NCBI GenBank assembly: GCA_964448615.1
Contig: CAYUWH010000014.1
Span: forward strand, 1-36,914
Direction of reading: 5' to 3'
DNA from: CAYUWH01 sp964448615
Lineage (GTDB): Bacteria; Patescibacteriota; Gracilibacteria; Peribacterales; Peribacteraceae
DNA: 36,914 bases
In this document: positions 1-7,584 of the stretch, piece by piece
Numbering within the stretch: the first letter of the stretch is position 1
Layout of the letters: each line of letters opens with the position of its first letter
Notes under the pieces: generated by a model
The model's input: only the letters and a program-made list of their open reading frames with translations
Told to the model about the DNA's origin: nothing
The model's database searches: none
Position numbers and translations under genes: made by a program

Positions 1-88
1 TGGAAGACAGTAGGCATGTGCTTATAATTGGAAAAGTTTGAGAGGCATGGTCGAGGAAGAGGGGATAGAAGTCAATAGGGTCAGAAGA

Positions 89-325
89 TTATGTGTGAAA
101 TGGAGGTTTTGGCTCCCCTAAGCCGTTTACTTTACCCTTAGACGTGGTCTGAAATATAAATTTTAATTCATGTATCCTCTTAGAGCAGGTGACAACATTT
201 CCCATCCAGTCTTTGACCGGCTTTGGAATATCGGAGCCTCGATCATGCAAATTATTACCATCTTCTTCACTAGATATGACATGTGTATCACAATCGCTAT
301 TATTTTGATTGATTTTGTTATCCAT
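89..325 (-). CDS. Small hypothetical protein (78 aa)
   Basis: A minus-strand frame with an ATG at 325 and a stop at 89. The predicted protein is hydrophilic and acidic in its first third, then has a more ordered stretch around residues 33-60 containing PKPVKDWMGN and a single Cys. No transmembrane segment or signal peptide is visible and I do not recognise the family. It would be the downstream neighbour of the hypothetical gene at 516-875 on the same strand. A competing overlapping minus-strand frame (163-444) looks less protein-like. Existence as a real gene is uncertain. Confidence 0.3.
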   Translation of the reverse strand: MDNKINQNNSDCDTHVISSEEDGNNLHDRGSDIPKPVKDWMGNVVTCSKRIHELKFIFQTTSKGKVNGLGEPKPPFHT

Positions 326-515
326 AAAATGAAGAATAAATAGAAAATAAAAAAAGAGAGCCTGTATGGGAAGGTGGCTCTGCTTGGGTTCTTTCTGTTC
401 TCACTTACGCAGCCAGCCATCTTCCCGCAGTAAGCAGGAGGCAAAGGGGGCGCATAAGTGATGCTTTATAAAACACATCAAAATTCTGCCATAGGATTTC
501 CTTTCAATGCAAGTG
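326..515. other. Intergenic stretch, no recognised feature
   Basis: About 190 bases between two minus-strand hypothetical frames. It has A/T-rich runs near 340-358 but no RNA gene, strong hairpin or consensus promoter that I can support. Confidence 0.3.
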
Positions 516-875
516 TTATACAGGAACAGTTAATTTCATGTAATACACGCTGACGCCTTCTGCATTATCAGCAATGAATCGTGCTTCGATAGCATTGAGT
601 TGCAAGATTGTTTGGCACATTTTCAGCATCATTTCAGGAGGCAGTGTTACACCAGATCGAAGGCAAGTAACACAGAGACCAGCAGCATCTTTTGCCTTGA
701 TATAGGGCTCGCCGAGGGTTTTGATCGCACTCACCAAGTTTTGCTGAAGCTGATGAATGTATCCATCGATGTGATGTTCGAGCTGCTCGATAGGAAGCTC
801 GTATACATTGGGTAATGCCTCGATAATATCGAGATCTTTGTGGATCGCATGAGCGATACAAGCTTCGATAGACAT
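516..875 (-). CDS. Hypothetical protein (about 119 aa)
   Basis: A minus-strand frame ending at 516. I start it at the ATG at 875. A longer version would use a TTG at 929, but a good -10 hexamer (TATACT, minus strand, 926-921) overlaps that extension, so the upstream codons are probably untranslated leader. The protein is largely alpha-helical, with an amphipathic region rich in His, Leu and Gln in the first half and a Cys-x2-Cys pair (CVTC) near the middle. No membrane segment is seen and the family is not recognised. No Shine-Dalgarno sequence precedes the start, as for most genes here. Confidence 0.5.
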   Translation of the reverse strand: MSIEACIAHAIHKDLDIIEALPNVYELPIEQLEHHIDGYIHQLQQNLVSAIKTLGEPYIKAKDAAGLCVTCLRSGVTLPPEMMLKMCQTILQLNAIEARFIADNAEGVSVYYMKLTVPV

Positions 876-989
876 AAGTGTGTGGGTATGAATTTTTGTT
901 GTTTTTGACAAATCCAAATAGTATACCAAATTTTCTCTTTCTTGGCTTGGGTAAAGTATTGCAAGAGAAAGGGAAGATGTTCCGATGTA

Positions 990-1283
990 CTAATCTACTG
1001 ATACAGTAAGCAGAAAAGAAAAAAATCGAAAAGCGAGTAACGAGTGACGTCCCGTAATTTGTGCTGCGATGGCAATGAGCGCGTGGTAGCCGGGAATTTG
1101 TGCAATGAAAGGATTCAGGGTCATTTTGCTCCGCACAAATCTTTGAATCTGATCAAGATGAAAAACTTCATCAGCAATGGGTGCATGCAGAACTATACGA
1201 GAGAAGCACCATGCAAGCAGGAGCAGGAGTCCGCCGATGATGCTCGATGAGAGCACAGCATGTTTCGTCTGTGCGATGACCAT
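990..1283 (-). pseudogene. Truncated ALG10/DIE2-like glycosyltransferase fragment
   Basis: The 97-residue product begins with a hydrophobic segment (about residues 10-32). It continues with a motif of the type ADEVFHLDQIQRF followed by IPGYHALIA and AFRFFSFLL. This resembles the N-terminal part of DIE2/ALG10-type membrane glycosyltransferases, where an acidic residue and His lie just after TM1. Full-length family members are several hundred residues with many TM segments, whereas this frame stops after the second hydrophobic region. I read it as the 5' remnant of a membrane glycosyltransferase gene cut off at about position 990. The assignment rests on motif memory only. The truncation may mark an old insertion or deletion near the left edge of the accessory region. 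Confidence 0.45.
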
Positions 1284-1409
1284 GTTTGTAGGACGGACTT
1301 CCGGCTTTTCTCTTACGGAAAAACAGGCGTTTTATTTTATAGTTTGATAATTATTTCAGTGGAGCTCCCTAGTGGAGGAAGTTAGAACAATACTAACAGG
1401 TTCCAAGTA

Positions 1410-1461
1410 CTACGCCTCGCTGAGTTAGGCGATTTCATCGTCACCACCGTCACATCGTCAC
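1410..1461. repeat. Hairpin plus GTCAC-motif block, also found in the primase gene
   Basis: The region 1284-1523 has no gene. It holds a short inverted repeat (CGCCT ... AGGCG, about 1413-1431) followed by three direct copies of CGTCAC at 1439, 1448 and 1456. The 23-base block 1439-1461 matches 32630-32652, inside the 3' end of the primase gene, at 22 of 23 positions. It lies just upstream of the gene starting at 1524. It could be a protein-binding iteron cluster shared by two parts of the island. Confidence 0.5.
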
Positions 1462-1523
1462 TTCTTCAGTAACCTAAGCCAAAATATGAATGTCTTTATA
1501 CCCTGTCATGGCACAATATAGCT

Positions 1524-2489
1524 ATGGAACCGACCGTCACCACGAAGCAACTTGCGGCCAACCAAAAGAACGCCAAGCTTGGTGGTGTAAAGACTGATGC
1601 CGGGAAAGCTATCTCAAGCAGGAATGCCACAACCTTTGGCATTTTCTCCCGGGCAATTGTCTTGGAAGAAATCGAGGATGAAAGTGAATACAAGAAGATG
1701 CGAGCCCGATTCTTTGACGAGCTGCTTCCAATAGGGATTATCGAAGAAGGTCTCGTAGATCGGCTCGCCGTTCTCCAGTGGCGCATGGCTCGGATCGGAA
1801 GGGCTGAAGCAGCAATGATCCAAAAAGGAAGGATGGAGGTGAGAATGAAACAAAACCTGGAGGAATCTCAGAACGTCATGTTCCATGCCGAGCGGCCTTC
1901 CATCGACTACGTCGAACACTTCCGCGTCAGTCTCATCTACAAATCGCTAGAATCATCTATAGATAATTTCGTGACTGCACTGGATTGGTTTGGGCTTCCT
2001 CTTAGTCAGCACTTCCGCGATCAACTTCAAGATCGTTTTGGTTCGACACATGACTTTCCGCAGATCAAACACATCTTGGATTTTGATTTCGTCGCACAAA
2101 CGAGGGCAAAAATATTGAATCAGAATGCCTTTTGGAAGGACCGGCTCAACGATCCAAGTCTCACTGAGGATTACAAAAAAGCTCTGGAGGATCTGACAAA
2201 GATTGCGCGTGAGTTTGCAGGGTACATGCTGGAAAATGTGAAGATACGAGTGCGAATGTGGGAAGAGATGGAATGGAAGAGAGACGAAGCCGAAAAAGAT
2301 TCCAAGCTTGTTCTTCCTGAAAAGGATCTTCTCGCCATTCACCGTGGCGAATCGAATCTGCATCGCATGTGGATGCAGGCGCTTCACGAGCTACAGCGCC
2401 TCCAGAGCATGCGGCTAGGCAAACCGCCTCCGCTTGCCGCTGCGCTCGATGTGAACATCAGTGGAGGAGAAAATGGGTTCGTTTTGTAA
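1524..2489 (+). CDS. Hypothetical island protein, GPKT/EGKA-like N-terminus (321 aa)
   Basis: The N-terminus (about residues 10-45) has the pattern NQKNAKLGGVKTDAGKA followed by RNATTFGIFSR. This matches a widespread uncharacterised family that typically begins with N-rich sequence, a GP-x-T-x-EGKA motif and a following N-A-x-x-H/F-G segment, often met in phage- and transposon-rich regions. The rest is a long, highly charged alpha-helical protein with several probable coiled-coil stretches (about residues 50-110 and 200-300). There is no membrane segment or recognisable catalytic motif. It is followed 8 bp later by another charged helical protein and then a zinc-ribbon protein, so the three probably form one operon. 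Its biochemical role is unknown. Confidence 0.65.
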   Translation: MEPTVTTKQLAANQKNAKLGGVKTDAGKAISSRNATTFGIFSRAIVLEEIEDESEYKKMRARFFDELLPIGIIEEGLVDRLAVLQWRMARIGRAEAAMIQKGRMEVRMKQNLEESQNVMFHAERPSIDYVEHFRVSLIYKSLESSIDNFVTALDWFGLPLSQHFRDQLQDRFGSTHDFPQIKHILDFDFVAQTRAKILNQNAFWKDRLNDPSLTEDYKKALEDLTKIAREFAGYMLENVKIRVRMWEEMEWKRDEAEKDSKLVLPEKDLLAIHRGESNLHRMWMQALHELQRLQSMRLGKPPPLAAALDVNISGGENGFVL

Positions 2490-2497
2490 AATCGCCT

Positions 2498-3160
2498 ATG
2501 TCCACCCTATCCCTCGTCCTTCGGCAAACTGAGAAAAATCCCAATGAGAGACAAATTGATTTCGAGGATCGAACGAAGCAGGACGCCGTGATGATTCTTT
2601 ACGAGAAAAAGAAGAAGACTGTGGCCGAGAAAAAGGAATATGACGAGTTGAGCAAAGAGCTCGGGATACGCCATGCATTATGGTCTGGCCGTATGCCGGA
2701 GGTGATGACAGATTTACAGGTGCAGCCACTCGCAGAGCGTCTGCACAGGGAGCTTGCTGATCAATATGGTAGAGACACGGCTGCTAAACGAATCCTCATC
2801 GACCGGCTCGTGGCGGCCTGGAGCTTGGCATGGTCCTACGAGCGCATGTTCCGCTGCAATAAGTATCAACCGAGCGAGGACGATGCAACGGCCAGATTCG
2901 ACTACAGCCCAGATAAGACGAGATATCTGAAAGAAGTGCGTCAGGGCATCGAGAGCGCAAATGATCAGATTATCCGACTGACCCAGACGTTGCAGAATAT
3001 CTGCAATCCCCCCATTCAAGTGAAGGCAAAGAACGCTTTTTTCGCTCAAAACCAGCAGATTAACCAAGGTATCGCTCCTAAAGATTTAGCAGATTCTTCC
3101 GAGCCCTCCTATGCCGCAACACTCCCTCGTCGAACAGACGGAGAGACTGCACATTCGTGA
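2498..3160 (+). CDS. Hypothetical charged helical protein (220 aa)
   Basis: I start this gene at the ATG at 2498, 8 bp after the preceding stop, rather than at an in-frame ATG at 2369 that would overlap the previous gene by 120 bp and give an atypical Cys/Arg-rich N-terminus. The protein is soluble and rich in Lys, Glu, Arg and Gln, with predicted helices throughout and no recognisable domain. Its last 50 bp overlap the start of the downstream zinc-ribbon gene in another frame. By position it belongs with its neighbours to the accessory block. I do not recognise the family. Confidence 0.55.
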   Translation: MSTLSLVLRQTEKNPNERQIDFEDRTKQDAVMILYEKKKKTVAEKKEYDELSKELGIRHALWSGRMPEVMTDLQVQPLAERLHRELADQYGRDTAAKRILIDRLVAAWSLAWSYERMFRCNKYQPSEDDATARFDYSPDKTRYLKEVRQGIESANDQIIRLTQTLQNICNPPIQVKAKNAFFAQNQQINQGIAPKDLADSSEPSYAATLPRRTDGETAHS

Positions 3161-3404
3161 TGTGCAAGCCGCAATTCCACTCGGAGCAACGAGTGCGATT
3201 CTCCAGATTGAAGGCAACTTCGGCGTTCAAGAACTCCAAATTATCGGTCAGCTGACGAATCTCAAAAATGGATATCGGTACTATCTTGTTTGTGGCGAGT
3301 GCGGCAAGGGATATCTCAGCCTGCACCGACGTGATTTCGGGCAGTACGCCTGTAGGAGTTGTCTCGGCCTCCTCTATGCATCCTCACTGAGGATCAAGCT
3401 CTGA
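3111..3404 (+). CDS. Small zinc-ribbon protein (97 aa)
   Basis: The C-terminal half carries a clear four-cysteine zinc ribbon: CGECG around residue 62-66 and CRSC around residue 81-84, separated by a short loop containing LSLHRRDF. The N-terminal half is mixed beta/alpha with no known motif. Zinc ribbons of this type are common in small nucleic-acid-associated proteins of mobile elements. Its start overlaps the preceding gene by 50 bp, and it ends just before the stop of the convergent XRE pseudogene (start and stop are 1 bp apart). Function beyond probable nucleic-acid or protein binding is unknown. Confidence 0.55.
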   Translation: MPQHSLVEQTERLHIRDVQAAIPLGATSAILQIEGNFGVQELQIIGQLTNLKNGYRYYLVCGECGKGYLSLHRRDFGQYACRSCLGLLYASSLRIKL

Positions 3405-3623
3405 TCAGCTGAAATCAATGAGATCGGAAGGCTTCATATCGAAGCCACGCGCAATCTTTTCAAGGGTGCTTAAGCGCATATCTCTCGGCTTACTGCTCTC
3501 ATACCGCTGATAGTATTTGTATTCCATGTGGCACTTCCGTGCCGCTTCTTCCTAGGTTAGACCGTGTTCCTCTCTCAATTCTTTCAGCCGCTTTGCCAGT
3601 TTTGTAGTTATTGTTGAAGTCAT
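3405..3623 (-). pseudogene. XRE-family HTH regulator interrupted by an in-frame TAG
   Basis: The reverse complement of 3405-3623 encodes a compact HTH_3/XRE-type protein of 72 residues with one in-frame amber codon at codon 24 (3552-3554). The part before it is MTSTITTKLAKRLKELREE plus HGLT. After the TAG it continues with EEAARKCHM, then YYQRYESSKP and LSTLEKIARGFDM. In this family the residue after GLT is nearly always Gln (GLTQEEAA), so a single CAG-to-TAG change explains the stop. The rest of the frame is intact, with no frameshift, so either the mutation is recent or the amber is read through. It faces a dyad operator-like site at 3656-3679. It was probably the island's repressor. Confidence 0.75.
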
Positions 3624-3655
3624 CCAAGTGATTATCCTGACTGTTAGTTGCTATT

Positions 3656-3679
3656 TACACCGTCATATGTGACGGTGTA
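3656..3679. promoter_or_regulatory. Perfect 10-bp dyad, probable XRE operator
   Basis: A perfect inverted repeat (TACACCGTCA / TGACGGTGTA, arms 3656-3665 and 3670-3679, 4-base spacer) lies in the gap between the divergent XRE pseudogene and the membrane-protein gene at 3713. On the minus strand a GATAAT -10-like hexamer lies between the dyad and the XRE start, so the dyad would overlap the -35 region. That placement suits autoregulation. It is not followed by a T-run, so a terminator is less likely. Confidence 0.6.
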
Positions 3680-3712
3680 TCGTTTTCAGTAATTCCAACC
3701 TCCTCCTTTGTT

Positions 3713-4684
3713 ATGAGCACGAAATCACGCACCATTCTCGCTTGGGTCTTTGGTGTCTTCATCTTGCTGATGAGCCTGTCTGCGCTCACCCGTCAGCCCA
3801 TCGCAGGGCTCATGATTGCCGCTGCCGGTGCTCTGCTCTTGCCTCCCGTCGCCAAGCGAGTCTCTGATCGGCTTGCAGGGAAGTGGCGCATCACGCTCGC
3901 GGTTGTCCTATTGCTCATTGGCGTAGGCGCTTCTGGTTCATCACAGAAATTACAGGAGCAGACGATCACACAGAACGCTCCGACAGCAACTCAACCGACT
4001 CCTCCTGTGCAGGAGGCAGTTGCCGTTTCATCGAGAGCGAGAGCGCCGTTTGTCTATGACATTCCGTCACTCTTCGAGAAAAAGTACCCTCAGATCAAAG
4101 CCGTGCTTGGAAAAGTCACTGACACCACTGTATACGGCGATGAGAAAACCGAAGTGTGGTTCGCCAAGAATGGTTTTGACCTGGCTCTGGACTACAATCC
4201 CAAGACTAACGACGCGATGGAGTTCTTCCTGTCCACAGATGATCCTTCAGGCTCGACTCACGACATTGAGCATCTGATGGATATCGGGAATCTCTCGCCT
4301 GACGACCCACGCTACAAAGTTACGCCTGTAGCAGTCATCAACGATCCATCCTCCTACACAGGTATTAAGGTCCAAACCGTTGCCGTCGCACAGGCCGGGG
4401 AGGAGAGGGCAAAGCTGGTGAAAGATGCGGAACAGTACAACGTGTACGCGACGGTATGCGCCCAGCAAGAGGTCAAAGCGATGCTCAAAGCACCCTCGAC
4501 TGCAAAATTCCCTTGGGGAAGCGCGGATAACATCCTCTACTCACCCGAGAGGAAATCTTTTGATGTCATTTCCTACGTGGATGCAGAGAATAGTTACGGC
4601 GCGAAGATTCGCACGAACTTCGTCTGTACCGTCGCAGACCATCACGATACGAACATGTGCGATGCACAGTGCCAGTTACAGTGA
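3713..4684 (+). CDS. Membrane-anchored protein with C-terminal APSTAKFP-type domain (323 aa)
   Basis: The N-terminus has three hydrophobic segments (about residues 8-25, 28-46 and 60-74), then a Pro/Thr/Gln-rich linker. A middle domain (about 110-190) contains VYGDEKTEVWF and is unassigned. The C-terminal domain (about 240-320) has the pattern KAPSTAKFPW, then DVISYVDAENSYGAKIR and a Cys-containing terminal strand. That C-terminal pattern is one I know from small membrane or lipoprotein families of Gram-positive bacteria and phages. It probably faces outside the membrane, with Cys residues able to form a disulfide. It is divergent from the XRE pseudogene and may be controlled by the 3656-3679 operator. 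Function is unknown; superinfection exclusion or envelope stress would be guesses. Confidence 0.6.
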   Translation: MSTKSRTILAWVFGVFILLMSLSALTRQPIAGLMIAAAGALLLPPVAKRVSDRLAGKWRITLAVVLLLIGVGASGSSQKLQEQTITQNAPTATQPTPPVQEAVAVSSRARAPFVYDIPSLFEKKYPQIKAVLGKVTDTTVYGDEKTEVWFAKNGFDLALDYNPKTNDAMEFFLSTDDPSGSTHDIEHLMDIGNLSPDDPRYKVTPVAVINDPSSYTGIKVQTVAVAQAGEERAKLVKDAEQYNVYATVCAQQEVKAMLKAPSTAKFPWGSADNILYSPERKSFDVISYVDAENSYGAKIRTNFVCTVADHHDTNMCDAQCQLQ

Positions 4685-4801
4685 TGATTTCTGATCCGTA
4701 CAGGAATGCTTTTCATTACATAGAACTGTCATTCTGTGAAATGGCTCTCTTCGAGATATGTGTTGTTTTATCAGAGACTCGGACAGAGTAAACTTTGAGC
4801 A

Positions 4802-7216
4802 ATGGCGAACGATCCCTATTCAATCTATGTGCGCAGACGACCCCAGAAAGTAGCTTTCTTAGTCAATCCCAAGAAGTTAACTTCTAAGCAGATCGACCGA
4901 ATATTCGACCATAACCGTGCAAGATGGGGTGGGAGATATAATCCAGTGATTTTTACAGATGGTAAAAAGATTGAAGAAAAGTGGTGGAATTTTTTACGTG
5001 AAATCGACCCTGATTTAATCAAATCGCTCGTCCCACTGTCGAAGAGTCTGATGGAAAAAATTGATCTTTCCCTTTCGCCATATCTTCTTGAAGTTCCCAG
5101 GAACGGCGTAATAAACGATGAAGAGTTTCATGTTGCAGAGAATGGCATTTCAATCCTGCCCACACTACGCAATGTAGCAACGACTGCGATGAGCCCTTCA
5201 CCTATCTTGGTAATTTTCAAGCTTGATCATGTTGAGGACGGACTGGTGAAGAGATTCGTGAGAACCAATTTCGGTGAAATCCTGATGACAGGCCAAGCAC
5301 AAGGAGCTCTGGAAAAAGTTCAGACTAAGGTCTTCGAACTGACCGATGTTGAGAGCTTGGCTGCTGCTCTCACAGAGCTCAGCAGCGGCTTCAAGACCTA
5401 CATTTATCCAATCCAGCTTTCTTCCACGCCCGATCAATTTGAGGACGTAGAATACTCTGACCATTGGGAGACGTTCAGCGTTTTCATAGGCGATTCTCCA
5501 CATGAAATCATTGGCTTCTGGAACAGGATTTTCTGTGTGACACAGTATCAACGCAGACATCTGAAACAACTCTGGTTGCCCACGGATCTGACCAAAATTC
5601 CTTGCATGGATGATGCGTTGCGGCAGTGGCTTTATAAGGTTGGAGATCCTTCGGGTTCGGGAAGAAATCACGTTCACTTCGCAAGCTTTACCCTACCCGA
5701 TGCTAAATTGCAGGATCTTGCTGAGAAGTACAAGAGAGGCACATTCCTACATATTACTCATCAGCACCTGGAAGAACCGGAGTTTCCCAACTTCAGACAG
5801 CGCTCGCGCTTCGTATCTGTAACAGCAGACACCGATATTTTTAGGGCAACAGGACAAGAAGAGATCATTACGATTAATGGACCAGGAATAGAGACAGATG
5901 CTGACCCTGGACGCCATTGGATGGCGGATGTCTTCGTTCAATTCCCGCCAGAGCGATACAGTAATTTTGTCGGGAAAGAGTTTTGGTGGCAATTCCCGAG
6001 GAAGAATGGATTTGCTATTCAGCTGTTTGGCAAAAGGGCTGCTCGTATCAAGGCAGATGGTTTTCCATCTGTTCCCATGTCTGGACGCAGCGCAACGCTC
6101 GAAGTCCATCTGCCCGAGGAGTGGGGTATATTTTGGAATCTCATTTTAGGAGGCAACAATTATTTTTTTTCATCGGATGCTCGGCGTTCTTTGAAAGAGA
6201 AGAAATTCGATGATGTACACCGTTCAGATAAGGGCAGATACCTCTCGGGACTGCTGGAAATCTTTGGCAGCCTCTCTTTCGCACATCAGATTCTAGAAGA
6301 ACGATACTGGCGCACAATGTTCAACAAACTCTCAAATCAAGATCCGTCACGGGACGCGGGGAGGAAAACGGAAATTGCAAACAGGCTTAAGAAAGAGATG
6401 CGCAGGTTCGGTCAAGATTTCCAAGGAACGAATGCTGCAACGGACGGCATCACATGGCTCTCGGAATATATTCTGCAACAGTCCAAGATACAGGCATCCG
6501 ATGGCAAGGAATTACGTTTTGACGCTTTCGTTGCAGAGGCTCGGGAAGAACTGAAAGAGTTCAATGCTCTCCCAGGAACGACACGTAAATGGAAATTCAA
6601 TGAGGATGACGTAAAGAAAGCCCTGACCCGTCTAACAGAGAGCAATCTCATCGATATCGGTTATCGGCCTTATTGTCGTCTCTGCGGTTCCCCGAACTGG
6701 TTCAAAGTGGACGAAGCGAGGCAACAACTTGAATGCAAAGGTTGTTCCCATGAATTTTCTCTGCGACCGGAGGAAGATCATTACTACCGGCTGAACTCCC
6801 GCATCCAAGCTGCCTGCGCGAAGCATGGACTCTTTCCCGTCGTACTTGTTCTTGGTGAGTTATTGCACGACAGCAAGACATCGTTCATCTACATGCCAAG
6901 TCTTGATATCTTCAAGAAACGCAATGGTCCGGTCTTCAGTGATTTGGATATAGCCTGCACCCAGGATGGGAAATTCATTATCGGAGAAATAAAAATGTCA
7001 TGTGCTCTCTTTAAACAGTCAGACTTTGATCGGATGGTTGAGATTGCAAAGGTCATCCGACCGGACAAAGTAATTTTCTCCGCGCTTGAAAAAGCGGCTT
7101 CCAACAAAGTGAAAAGATACATCGCTGCGATAAAACCCCAGATGGATGCTCTCGGTGTAGAGGTATCTTGGCATCAGATATCATCTTATAGATTTGGGCC
7201 ATCGCCGGTGCGCTGA
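4802..7216 (+). CDS. Large uncharacterised protein with zinc ribbon and PD-(D/E)XK-like C-terminus (804 aa)
   Basis: A long soluble protein with no signal peptide. The N-terminus (about 1-90) contains DHNRARWGGRYNPVIF, then WWNFLREIDPDLI, an unassigned pattern. The middle (about 90-600) has no recognisable fold. A four-cysteine zinc ribbon follows: C625-x2-C628 and C645-x2-C648. The last 95 residues have the layout of a PD-(D/E)XK nuclease core: D714/D716 (SDLDIA), a short strand turn, then E729-I-K731 (GEIK), with a helix and strand after it. This suggests metal-dependent cleavage of nucleic acid. It stands alone between a membrane protein and an excisionase/tyrosine recombinase pair, a typical place for defence genes. 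Nuclease activity and a defence role are inferences. Confidence 0.65.
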   Translation: MANDPYSIYVRRRPQKVAFLVNPKKLTSKQIDRIFDHNRARWGGRYNPVIFTDGKKIEEKWWNFLREIDPDLIKSLVPLSKSLMEKIDLSLSPYLLEVPRNGVINDEEFHVAENGISILPTLRNVATTAMSPSPILVIFKLDHVEDGLVKRFVRTNFGEILMTGQAQGALEKVQTKVFELTDVESLAAALTELSSGFKTYIYPIQLSSTPDQFEDVEYSDHWETFSVFIGDSPHEIIGFWNRIFCVTQYQRRHLKQLWLPTDLTKIPCMDDALRQWLYKVGDPSGSGRNHVHFASFTLPDAKLQDLAEKYKRGTFLHITHQHLEEPEFPNFRQRSRFVSVTADTDIFRATGQEEIITINGPGIETDADPGRHWMADVFVQFPPERYSNFVGKEFWWQFPRKNGFAIQLFGKRAARIKADGFPSVPMSGRSATLEVHLPEEWGIFWNLILGGNNYFFSSDARRSLKEKKFDDVHRSDKGRYLSGLLEIFGSLSFAHQILEERYWRTMFNKLSNQDPSRDAGRKTEIANRLKKEMRRFGQDFQGTNAATDGITWLSEYILQQSKIQASDGKELRFDAFVAEAREELKEFNALPGTTRKWKFNEDDVKKALTRLTESNLIDIGYRPYCRLCGSPNWFKVDEARQQLECKGCSHEFSLRPEEDHYYRLNSRIQAACAKHGLFPVVLVLGELLHDSKTSFIYMPSLDIFKKRNGPVFSDLDIACTQDGKFIIGEIKMSCALFKQSDFDRMVEIAKVIRPDKVIFSALEKAASNKVKRYIAAIKPQMDALGVEVSWHQISSYRFGPSPVR

Positions 7217-7283
7217 AGATATTCTGGCTTCGATTAGAAGCCTGGTTCTCTATTGCACCTAATATCGCTACTGCGTAATGAGA

Positions 7284-7511
7284 TTACCTATCCCGACCCT
7301 TCTTCAGACGGATGCGAGTATCACTCTTCGCTTTCTTCAGCCTTTGTTTTTTGTACATCAGCACGTCACCTTCCAAGAAAATGATTCCTGCAGATGTTTC
7401 CTGGAATGGAATCCTTTTCTCTTTAACGAGCTTATTGACGTACTGCCGGGATACCTCAAGGTATTCAGCAACATCGAGTCTGCCCATTACTTTTGGCGTT
7501 TTCTGCTTCAT
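7284..7511 (-). CDS. Excisionase-like HTH DNA-binding protein (75 aa)
   Basis: The protein contains a MerR/excisionase-type winged HTH: GRLDVAEYLEVSRQYVNKLV, then KEKRIPF and a wing with GIIFLEGDVLMY, ending in a basic tail rich in Lys and Arg. This is the standard layout of small helix_17/Xis-type DNA-binding proteins. It is divergently arranged with the tyrosine recombinase gene at 7585, the two starts being 73 bp apart. Such a protein could act as recombination directionality factor or as repressor of the integrase promoter. The start is the ATG at 7511; no Shine-Dalgarno motif is seen. Confidence 0.75.
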   Translation of the reverse strand: MKQKTPKVMGRLDVAEYLEVSRQYVNKLVKEKRIPFQETSAGIIFLEGDVLMYKKQRLKKAKSDTRIRLKKGRDR

Positions 7512-7549
7512 GTGTTGTTATTTTGCTTCCGCAACGCTTTTAATAATAG

Positions 7550-7578
7550 TTGTCTTCAAGACTACCTAATGATAAGAT
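7550..7578 (+). promoter_or_regulatory. Promoter of the tyrosine recombinase, apparently leaderless
   Basis: TTGTCT (7550-7555) and TAAGAT (7573-7578) are separated by 17 bp. The expected transcription start, about 7 bp beyond the -10, falls at the ATG of the recombinase (7585), giving a leaderless mRNA. Both hexamers match the sigma-70 consensus at four or more positions. Confidence 0.5.
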
Positions 7579-7584
7579 GACGCC

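Noticed and set aside
163..444. 93-residue minus-strand frame overlapping the 78-residue hypothetical
   Set aside because: Mixed hydrophobic and basic composition without motif; it overlaps a slightly better candidate.
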